DNA of 64,000 nucleotides from Pyropia yezoensis (Eukaryota; Rhodophyta; Bangiophyceae; Bangiales; Bangiaceae): contig CM020620.1 of assembly GCA_009829735.1 (NCBI GenBank), positions 15,535,186 to 15,599,185 on the forward strand. The letters are read 5' to 3'. This document shows, piece after piece, positions 56,346-64,000 of this stretch (position 1 is the stretch's first letter; every line of letters starts with the position of its first letter). The position numbers and the translations under genes were made by a program. The notes under the pieces are model-generated. The model was not told the DNA's origin and did no database searches. It saw only the letters and a program-made list of their open reading frames with translations.

Positions 56346-57411
56346 GCCGGCAGCGGAAGCGAAGAGGCGGACATGGTATTATGTGATCACCAAACGCGAC
56401 AGAGCGATGCTGGGTGCAGGCGCGTGCATATTACACACGGGAGGCGAGTGTCCCTGCACTTGTGGCAGCCCGTCTTCCGGCGTGGGTGACGTCGGGTGTG
56501 GCGCAAACGATTTGGTCCCCCGCCACACAGGTCTCTTGCTGACACTTGTGCTACATAGACATAGACGCGTGCCGCATTCGGCCGCGGCACCTCCGAGATG
56601 ATACGGGGAAGGTGACCCACGGGGTGAGAGGAGAGAGGGGGGTGAAGGGGGGGGGGGGGGGGGGTATCGCCAGGAGCTCGTCTCGAGACAAGGAACGACC
56701 CAGCGCGGCAGGACAGCGCCGTAACTTGTGGGTATGTGGCATGCAGGACCGGGCCTTAACTGGTGGGTACGGGCCAGGACCGGGCAATAACGTATGGGTA
56801 TGGGCGTGCAGATCGCACGTTGCGGTGCCCGCTTCGGCCCAAAAGTTGTGGTTTGTGGAACGGTCTGTCAGGACGGTGTACGGTAACATACGGGGCTCCA
56901 CTGCAGAAGCAAAGCTTGTCCGAGGGCCTTGTCCGTGAGCCTTGTTAATTTCTCCGCGGACGAACCTCACAGACCACAATCTCCTGGCTGTGGGCGCCCG
57001 AGGATTTGCACAGACTCGCCACGACCCCCACGCTACTCTATACGTCTCACCTGGAAGGTGCTCACAGACTCAATATGCATATCGTAACATATCACGTTTC
57101 GGCCGGCCCCGTACTTTCCTATTCGTACCGTGTGCCGGTCGATGCCCGCGGGTGCTTGGCAGGGTGGGCGGGTGGGCGGGCGGGTACGCGGGCAGGCAGG
57201 CCGACGGGCACGTAGGTGGGCGGACGGGCGAACGGGTGCGGTGCGCCGTCCCGAAACTGTCCGCGTGGGTGCCTGGGCGTGCTTTGGCGTCACCATCTCC
57301 TGCTTTCGCAGCCATTGCATGGCGGCCCATTCACCGCCCACATTCAGCGCTTCACAGGCGCCCCATGAGCTACCCTTGGTCCCGTTGGCCATGGATGGAC
57401 CGGCGTGGGCG
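56346..57411. other. Intergenic region, nothing recognised
   Basis: A G run at 56648-56663 and two related 30-40-bp phrases (56725-56760 and 56765-56810, ACTTGTGGGTATG and GGGCCTTAACTGGTGGGTA types). No gene. Confidence 0.4.
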
Positions 57412-58088
57412 TGGTCGCCCTCTGACTTGGTGGTGTGGTGTGCCGTGCCCCTGGGCGTGGTCCCCCTCTGACTTGGTGGTGTGGTGTGCCGTGCCCGCAT
57501 GGGCGTGGTCGCCCTCTGACTTGGTGGTGCGGTGTGCCCCTGCCCGCATGGGCGTGGTCACCCTCTGACTTGGTGGTGGGGTGCGGTGTGCCCCTTCCCG
57601 CCTGGGCGTCGTCGCCCTCTGACTTGGTGGTGTGGTGTGCCGTGCGGTGCGGTGAGCTCCTGACTCGGTGGTGTCGTGCGGCGTGTGGTGCGGCGTGCCT
57701 CTGCCCGCCTGGGCGTGGTCGCCCTCTGACTCGGTGGTGTGGTGTGCCGTGCGGTGCGGTGAGCTCCTGACTCGGTGGTGTCGTGCGGCGTGTGGTGCGG
57801 CGTGCCTCTGCCCGCCTGGGCGTGGTCGCCCTCTGACTCGGTGGTGTGGTGTGCCGTGCGGTGCGGTGAGCTCCTGACTCGGTGGTGTCGTGCGGCGTGT
57901 GGTGCGGCGTGCCTCTGCCCGCCTGGGCGTGGTCGCCCTCTGACTCGGTGGTGTGGTGTGCCGTGCGGTGCGGTGAGCTCCTGACTCGGTGGTGTCGTGC
58001 GGCGTGTGGTGCGGCGTGCCTCTGCCCGCCTGGGCGTGGTCGCCCTCTGACTCGGTGGTGTGGTGTGCCGTGCGGTGCGGTGAGCTCC
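57412..58088. repeat. Tandem repeat, ~50-bp variants expanding into a 107-bp higher-order unit
   Basis: Basic phrase GTGGTCGCCCTCTGACTTGGTGG recurs every ~45-55 bp from 57412 to 57640. It then becomes a regular 107-bp unit (boundaries at 57668, 57775, 57882 and 57989) containing CCTGACTCGGTGGTGTCGTG and GTGTGCCGTGCGGTGCGGTG. The 107-bp copies are nearly identical, while the short ones vary, showing recent amplification. A 21-nt C run follows at 58120-58140. Confidence 0.9.
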
Positions 58089-58442
58089 TGCCCGCCTGGG
58101 GGAGTCTATTTTTCCACCACCCCCCCCCCCCCCCCCCCCCTTCCGCCCTTCTCCTCCCCCCCTCCCCGCCACTCACCGGTTCCTCCGCCTGTCCTCCGGT
58201 CCGGCGTGCGCTGGGAGAAGCAGGCTAGAGGTGGCCTTCAACCGGTGACGCTCTGTGCGTAGCCCGGTTGCCCCTCGTCTGCCTTTCCCCCCGCTCTCGA
58301 CTGGGTCCCACTTGGAGTGCTGAGAAGGTGCGGTGTGTCCCTGTCCGCCTGGTGATCGCTATCTGTGTCGGTAGTGCGAGGTGTTGTGCGGTGTAACACC
58401 TGCCATCCCCGGTACATACCGACGGACTGTGTGGCTGTCATA

Positions 58443-61400
58443 ATGCCTCATACGACGTCACTGCGGAAGGGTGGACGAAAGCGCAGCCGTCGTGCCTCTG
58501 GCGGTGCCAACACTCTACCTGCTTCTGGTCATTCAGGTGTGTCCACTGGCCTGCCTGCCCTCCCACATGGCGGGTATGGCTTCACACCGGGACCTCACGC
58601 CTCTCCAGCGGCTGGTCATTACAACGTTGTGCCGGGGCCGCGCGCCTTCCCACAAGGTCCCGGCGGTCCACACGCCTGCCCACAAGGTCCCGGCGGTCCA
58701 CACGCCTTCCCACATGGTCCCGGCGGTCCACACGCCTGCCCACAAGGTCCCGGCGGTCCACACGCCTTCCCACATGGTCCCGGCGGTCCACACGCCTTCC
58801 CACATGGTTCCGGCGGTCCGTACGGCTTCCCACAAGGTCCCGGCGGTCCACACGCCTTCCCACATGGTTCCGGCGGTCCGTACGGCTTCCCACAAGGTCC
58901 CGGCGGTCCACACGCCTTCCCACACGGTTCCGGCGGTCCGTACGGCTTCCCAGTAGGTCACGGTGGCCCAGTAGATCACGGTGGCGTACCATGGACGCAC
59001 ACCCTCCCTCTTGGTCCGCATGGCGTCCTTCCTGGCGCGCATGCGCCGGGGCCGCATGCCTTCCCTCCTGGGCCAGGGATCTTCCCCGTTGCCCCTCAAG
59101 GCTTTCAACCGTGGACCCACGCCCCTCCCCTGGGTCCGCACTATCCTCCGGATTTACGCGGTCTTCCCCCTGGCCCGGGTGTCTACTATGGCTTTCCACC
59201 CAGGTTCCCAGCTGCCCCCCCCGGCGCACAAGGCTGGGTGGGGTCAGCGGGGAATGCGGGGAGGGGCGCCCACGGGGCTCGTTTCCGTCGCACCGCAGAA
59301 GGTGTCCCACCTACTGTGCGGCCTCCTGCTGCAAGCACTATGCGCAGAGGCACGCGCTCCCCCAGTGGGCGCGGCGGCCGTGACGAACGGCACAATGTGC
59401 TTGCAGCGGCCGGGGGCAGCAGCCGGGGAGGTGCGGCGGCTGGCGGCGCCGTGGCCAGTGCCACGCCGACCCCTGACGACGACAAAGGGGGTGTTGGGGT
59501 GGACGCGGACGCAGAAGCGCGTCCGCTGGCCACAGCCACACCGACCGACGACGACAAAGAGGGTGGTGGGGTGGACGAGGAGGCAGAAGCGCCTCTGGAG
59601 CGGGCCATGAATGAATGGCTGGCCGAGCACGAGGCCAACACGACGGTCATGCGTGTGGAGCCCACCGCAGGTGGACACCCGCCTACCAGCCCACGAGCCG
59701 GACGACCGTCGATTGAACACACTGCGGGGACACGGGTGACTGCCGCGTCTGCCCCTGTGCCGGCATCCCCCGTCATCCTGATTGGTGATTCGTCTACCTC
59801 CTCCGCCTCACCGCCCGCGTCGTCCCGCCCAGTGGGGGGGTCTCCGACCACGTCTGCCTCGCGCTGGTCGTCGGCTCGTATGTCTGAAGACTCGTCGGGT
59901 GAGAAAATCGTCCCCGTCAGGCGGTCTCGCAAGCGACGACTCCGGCGTGGCTCCCGAGAGGTCTCCCCCGCTGTATGGGAAGCAGGGACAGGGAGAAATT
60001 CCGCGCCCGTTGGCGGTGCTGCCTGTGCGGAGGAAGACGTCGTTGCTGGTGGCGCCGACGACTACATGGAAGGCTTGGGTGAGGAAGACCTTTTGCAGCG
60101 GCGGGGAGTCGACTGGAGCGTCGTTGACAGTGACGACGACGACAGTGGCGACGGCGACGGCGGGAGCAGCAGTGGCGCCCCGGGGGACGTTGACAAGGCA
60201 CAGCCACCAAATCCATCAAGTGGCTGCGTGCGCGCCCGGCGCAGTGGACAACTGACCCTGCCCCTCTCGAGGTACAGCAAGAACGACGGTGTGTTCGGGG
60301 AGATGCGCGTCCCGCTCCGCACCAGGACGACTGCCATGCGATCTGACGCGCTCGCCACTTTGGGTGATGACCCACGGACAGCCCCTTGGGTGTCACTCGA
60401 CGGCCAGGCGGATCGGTCGGGGTGTCACGCTTTCCCACCCGGGGGAACCCGGTCCGAAAAACGAAAGTGGAGGAAGGTGATGCGGCTGCTCAAGAGGGCG
60501 ATGCCTACGATTCTGGAAGAGGCCGCGCGTGCGGCGGCCGAAGGCGCACAACATCCTCAAACGGTGGCCACCGACCCGGCAGCCAGAAAGGTACGGTCGG
60601 AGGAGAGCAGAGGAAAGCTTGTCTATGTCTACGTCTATGTCAAGGGTCGTTGCAAGACGTGCGTCAAAGCGGTTTACGTCGGCAAGCGGAGCTTCCTGGA
60701 TACTTTTTCATTTACGACTGTGCAGCGTGCCTTCAACAGCCGGGACGACGTACACTACGATGCTGTTGATACACAAGACACCCCGCCCCCGTTTGATATC
60801 CACTATCGACGACACCCAAAAGATTTTTGGCGGACAATCGTCTACTACTACACGGGCCCGGATGGGGACAAGCCCATTCGCATGGCGGTGGCCGCGGTGG
60901 AGCGAGCCGTCTACCGGTTGCTGGAGGGACACGGCATGGCGGCACTCAACAACAATACGCCGTCGTTATCGGCTGTCCCGCTTGTCCCTATTGTTAGGGA
61001 CACTCGCGAGTGGCGAAAGCAACGCGCCGCGCTCGAGACGTGCAAGGAGGAACACGGGGACCTGCGGGTCGCTGAACATCATGGGGCGTCCCGTACCCGA
61101 TTGCACCACGTGCGGCTTCAGCGTGGACTTGGTGACCCGGCGGAGGAGCAGTGGCTCACGGACCAGGGCCTTCAGTGGGAGGCGGATCGTGCAAGTCGTG
61201 CAGAGCGATCCCTGCATCTGCGGCAATGGCCTGTCGTTAAGGACATGATCACTTGGTTGGAGAACCACAATGGTGACATGCCAGTTCGGTGGCAACAACC
61301 GAAGCGTTGCGACAAGCGCGTTCAGGGTGCCGAACTGGAGGAGAGGATGGCAGAGAACCGTTTGCGCTGCAGGTGGGAGCTTACGATCCGGAGCTACGGG

Positions 61401-61577
61401 GGCGTGTCCCTCGATCATGCGCAACGCATCAATGCGGCTTTTCTGCGTGGGCGGGGGCAAGAGCCAGGGGAGGCGAGCGACTCGGTCGGGACGGGAGCAG
61501 ACGGGACGGCGATGTCGGTGGCTGGGGGGTCGGTGGCGAGCGGCGACCCGGTAGCAGCCGGCGGATCGACCGCATGA
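58443..61577 (+). CDS. Repeat-array protein with C-terminal helicase-associated (HA) domains, 1044 residues
   Basis: ATG at 58443 ([17 protein letters not shown], a basic NLS-like start). Residues about 66-172 are a 10-residue repeat array ([10 protein letters not shown] type). A Pro/Gly region, an acidic/Ser region (residues about 370-600) and a globular C-terminal part follow. The latter contains [22 protein letters not shown] near 720 and two segments resembling helicase-associated (HA) repeats: at about 853-913 ([31 protein letters not shown]) and 920-1005 ([40 protein letters not shown]). HA repeats are small three-helix, probably DNA-binding units. No helicase motifs are present. The VYV...VYVGK piece faintly recalls GIY-YIG but lacks further support. 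Likely a nuclear DNA-interacting protein. Confidence 0.65.
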   Translation: MPHTTSLRKGGRKRSRRASGGANTLPASGHSGVSTGLPALPHGGYGFTPGPHASPAAGHYNVVPGPRAFPQGPGGPHACPQGPGGPHAFPHGPGGPHACPQGPGGPHAFPHGPGGPHAFPHGSGGPYGFPQGPGGPHAFPHGSGGPYGFPQGPGGPHAFPHGSGGPYGFPVGHGGPVDHGGVPWTHTLPLGPHGVLPGAHAPGPHAFPPGPGIFPVAPQGFQPWTHAPPLGPHYPPDLRGLPPGPGVYYGFPPRFPAAPPGAQGWVGSAGNAGRGAHGARFRRTAEGVPPTVRPPAASTMRRGTRSPSGRGGRDERHNVLAAAGGSSRGGAAAGGAVASATPTPDDDKGGVGVDADAEARPLATATPTDDDKEGGGVDEEAEAPLERAMNEWLAEHEANTTVMRVEPTAGGHPPTSPRAGRPSIEHTAGTRVTAASAPVPASPVILIGDSSTSSASPPASSRPVGGSPTTSASRWSSARMSEDSSGEKIVPVRRSRKRRLRRGSREVSPAVWEAGTGRNSAPVGGAACAEEDVVAGGADDYMEGLGEEDLLQRRGVDWSVVDSDDDDSGDGDGGSSSGAPGDVDKAQPPNPSSGCVRARRSGQLTLPLSRYSKNDGVFGEMRVPLRTRTTAMRSDALATLGDDPRTAPWVSLDGQADRSGCHAFPPGGTRSEKRKWRKVMRLLKRAMPTILEEAARAAAEGAQHPQTVATDPAARKVRSEESRGKLVYVYVYVKGRCKTCVKAVYVGKRSFLDTFSFTTVQRAFNSRDDVHYDAVDTQDTPPPFDIHYRRHPKDFWRTIVYYYTGPDGDKPIRMAVAAVERAVYRLLEGHGMAALNNNTPSLSAVPLVPIVRDTREWRKQRAALETCKEEHGDLRVAEHHGASRTRLHHVRLQRGLGDPAEEQWLTDQGLQWEADRASRAERSLHLRQWPVVKDMITWLENHNGDMPVRWQQPKRCDKRVQGAELEERMAENRLRCRWELTIRSYGGVSLDHAQRINAAFLRGRGQEPGEASDSVGTGADGTAMSVAGGSVASGDPVAAGGSTA
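58640..58960 (+). repeat. 30-bp coding minisatellite
   Basis: About eleven 30-bp units alternating CACAAGGTCCCGGCGGTCCA and CACATGGT(C/T)CCGGCGGTCC variants, plus CACACGCCTT or TACGGCTTCC ends. The 30-bp period keeps the frame, giving ten-residue units. Confidence 0.9.
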
Positions 61578-64000
61578 GCGGATGGGGAGAGGCCCCAGGC
61601 GGGGGGTCCCAGTCGGCCGGACGGGGGAGGGGTGGTGAAGGGTGGAGGAGGTGGCTACGGCCATTAACGCCGAAGCTGGACGCGGCGCTGCGCAAGTCGG
61701 CGGCGGAGAGCGAGGAGGCCTTTACCGGCGGCGGCGGCTGACCGCAGTGGCGGCGGCGGCGGCGGCAGTGGCGGCAGCGGCAGCCCACGGAGGGCCTCTT
61801 CAGCAGCGACGGGCGGGATGGCGAGCGCAGCGCCAGCAGCGGTGGGTGGGTCATCAAGACGTGTTTTTTTTTTGAGACTGGTTTAATGTCCACGATCATT
61901 GGATGTGTCTATTTATTTCTGTGTTTTCTGTGGTTAGTTCCCCATGTGGTTACACATGATCGGCAAACGAGGTATGTACGAATGAGTCGATGAGGCCGCT
62001 AGCACGAGCAGCACCAATCCCACCCATTGCTGCACAAAGAGGGTAGCCGGCCGGACAGAGGGTGCTTGGCAGCGCGCTCGCGTTGCCGCCGGAAGCGTGA
62101 GTAGCAACGCGGCACGAAGGGGCCACGTCGGCGCCCAGCCAGCCGTCGCCTCCTGTTGCGGCATCACGAGCCGCCAACTGCGCCGCCGCCGCGCGGTCAG
62201 GACCTCGACCGCCAAACGAACTCCCTAAGAAGACCACTCAGTCGCGACTAGAGGATGCACTGGCCGGCGGGCGGCGACCGCAGCGGTGGTGGCGGCGGTG
62301 ACGGCGTCTAAAACCATTTAGGCACGCGACCGCAGCCACCACCACCACCGCTGTTCCCCACAAGGTGCCTCTGTCGAAGAAGCAGGACGCCGTGCGGCCG
62401 GCAGCCACGTCACCAAATTGCGGCCGCTGCCTCATTCGCATTGACACCGGGATGTAGTTGTCTCGCCCAAGGCACCACTCAACAGGCCTGTGAACGGCCC
62501 CACGACCGATTGTGTGGATGCAACAGACGATACGCCGACAGCGCTGCACCCGTCCGGACGCGGAAAGAGCTTCGCCCTCCGCAACTCGGACAGCGCCACG
62601 CCCGCCACCTCGCCGACGACGTCCGCCGCGAAGCCAACGACGACACTCCCGCCTTAAGGCCGAGGGCATTACGCTGGTAGCGACGGCGTCAACGATGTGT
62701 ATCGCATATTCGCTACCGAACTCCGGTCTTATCGATCTTGTAGCACCCCATCTGGTGGACCCAATTCCCTTGAATGCGGGGGACCACTGTCGGATGCGGT
62801 GAAAGGGGAGGGCGAGCATGGATACCCGACGAGTCGACATCATCGTTTAGACATTTTCAGAAAAAGTCGAGACGATGATGACCTTTCGAGTAATTCCTCG
62901 CAGGACTGGTGGAAGTCTGGCATCCTGGGAACCATAATGGCTGCGGTCCGCGTCTGCCGCCGCCCGCCGGCGCGCTTGGCGCCGTCGGCCTCCGGCAGCG
63001 AGCGGCCGTCGCCTGCTCTCCCCGCCGGCCGCCGCCTGCCTGCCGCCGCCGCTTTTGCCGCGGCCAGTGGCTGACCCTCGCCGCCGGGTGCAGGCTGCCG
63101 CCTGCCGCCTGCTGCCGTTGTGGGTGGGCGCGAGTTCCCGGCAGCTGCCGACTGCCACTGCAGTGGCCGGTGGCTGCCTCCCCTGCTATCTGCCGGCCTC
63201 TCCTGCCACTGCCGCCTGTCTCTGCTGCTGCCGGGGCTGCGGCTCCCGTCAGCTGCCGTTATCGCCGGCAGCTGGAGCCCCCCCCAGGGTGCGCGGGGGA
63301 CTTGTACCCTCGTTTGGGGGGGTACACCAGTTTTTCACAACTCTCGTTTACATATCAGGGCAGCCATCTGGGGCACTTCTTACAGAGATACAGCAGAAAA
63401 AACTTGATTGTATTTGTAGTCGTGTAGCATCTTTTCACGTCCGTCGACCAATGAGAGCGAAGAGAGCTGAAGCAGCACGACCCCTTCACGATCTTGACGT
63501 CCGGCATCACAGCACCTGAGCTCCAAAGAGCATCCCCCCATGCTCCGGCGTGGTTACGCGTTGCCCCCCCGCCCCCCAACAGCGACGGAGCTCGCTGGGA
63601 CTTGCGGCTGGTAGAGATGCTCGCCTGCTCCACGGGTAGCGCTTTGCGTCTGAAAGAACATGGGAACAGATGCTCTTTTCCCACTTCAATGAGCCTGATG
63701 ATAGTACCTTCCTCGCCCCTCGCTGACAGCGACGCGTCCGTGAGGGAGGGTGGCCGTGCTGGGGAAAGCGTGGGGCAGACTGTTGTTGTACAGCGATGTG
63801 GGGCGCGCCCGCTGGCTCCCGCCAACATCCTATCGAGAACAGCCGGGGGGGTTAAGGGGGGAAGGTGGGGAGGGTGAGGGCAAGCGGGAATAGGCGCTTG
63901 CGCCACCGTCAGCCCACTGCAGCAAATAGAGAGGTCCTGGTAGGCCGGGACAGGCCCATAGACGTGTTCTGCTCTTCCGGTGACTCTGCCAAGGAGCTCA
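61578..64000. other. Right end of window, no gene supported
   Basis: Frames on the minus strand (62843-62238, with MLALPFHRIRQWSPAFKGI and YIPVSMRMRQRPQFGDV; 63906-63355) and a small hydrophobic one (62215-61934) have some coding character but no recognised domain or splice logic. CTGCCG-rich sequence at 62950-63280 resembles the low-complexity DNA seen elsewhere. Confidence 0.35.

Noticed and set aside
57668..58095. CRISPR-like array
   Set aside because: The 107-bp units are contiguous and near-identical without unique spacers, in a eukaryotic genome; it is a satellite-type tandem repeat.
57370..58176. 268- and 204-residue minus-strand proteins rich in His/Thr/Pro
   Set aside because: Direct translations of the tandem repeat with shifting phase because 107 is not a multiple of three.
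60600..60720. GIY-YIG nuclease domain in the HA-repeat protein
   Set aside because: The VYVYVYV...VYVGK spacing is suggestive, but no downstream Arg/Glu/Asn catalytic pattern could be matched.
62238..62843. Possible transposase-like protein at the right end
   Set aside because: Phrases such as YIPVSMRMRQRPQFGDV look coding, but no DDE or other catalytic pattern and no terminal repeats were found.
1..64000. tRNA, rRNA or organellar genes
   Set aside because: No T-arm consensus with a foldable cloverleaf or rRNA-like block was recognised by eye. A tRNA covariance scan of the window would be decisive; I could not run one.

Overview
The window is nuclear DNA of a photosynthetic eukaryote, most likely a GC-rich red alga of the Porphyra/Pyropia type. 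The evidence is a spliced, nuclear-encoded light-harvesting antenna gene of the LHCR type with a single plastid transit peptide, GT-AG introns with C- or T-rich 3' tracts, Kozak-like starts, a liquefying-type alpha-amylase without an obvious targeting peptide (red algae store starch in the cytosol), very high GC with long G/C homopolymers and Ala/Pro/Gly low-complexity coding, and a scaffold gap of exactly 500 N at 54178-54677. The lineage is an inference; no species-specific marker was seen. Most long open frames are GC-driven shadows, so genes were called only where domain, splice, start or composition evidence agreed.

Region 1 (1-31450) is structurally remarkable. A Sel1-repeat gene at the left edge breaks off near 1.35 kb, and a further Sel1 fragment in the same orientation reappears at 31.3 kb. 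Between them lie about 30 kb with a large inverted repeat: left arm about 4170-13115, right arm about 21163-30035, around an 8-kb spacer. The arms are almost identical in their middle third and clearly diverged at both ends. Each arm carries mirrored TATA boxes, a candidate spliced gene running inward (broken in the right copy), a large hexanucleotide (GCN) repeat, and at the inner end two strong hairpins followed by a TATA box. The spacer holds a spliced but apparently degenerate GPAT-like acyltransferase gene, a small secreted ten-cysteine protein, other coding-like fragments and several internal duplications.

Region 2 (31.4-47.3 kb) is ordinary gene territory: a G-rich minisatellite; an intact membrane protein with SMP, paired EF-hands and C2 (a contact-site lipid-transfer architecture); a three-exon LHCR antenna gene; a GH13 alpha-amylase divergent from it; a long Ala/Pro-rich protein convergent with the amylase; and a low-confidence Pro-rich frame.

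Region 3 (47.3-64 kb) is gene-poor and repeat-rich. It contains a probable multi-exon acidic protein of unknown family, a divergent histone H3 variant (possible CenH3), degenerate tandem repeats, the assembly gap, a small spliced protein that is essentially one HIRAN domain, 80-bp and 107-bp tandem arrays, and a large protein with a 10-residue repeat array and two C-terminal helicase-associated (HA) repeats. HIRAN and HA domains are both normally accessories of helicases; finding them as separate helicase-less genes about 3 kb apart is suggestive but unproven as a functional link.
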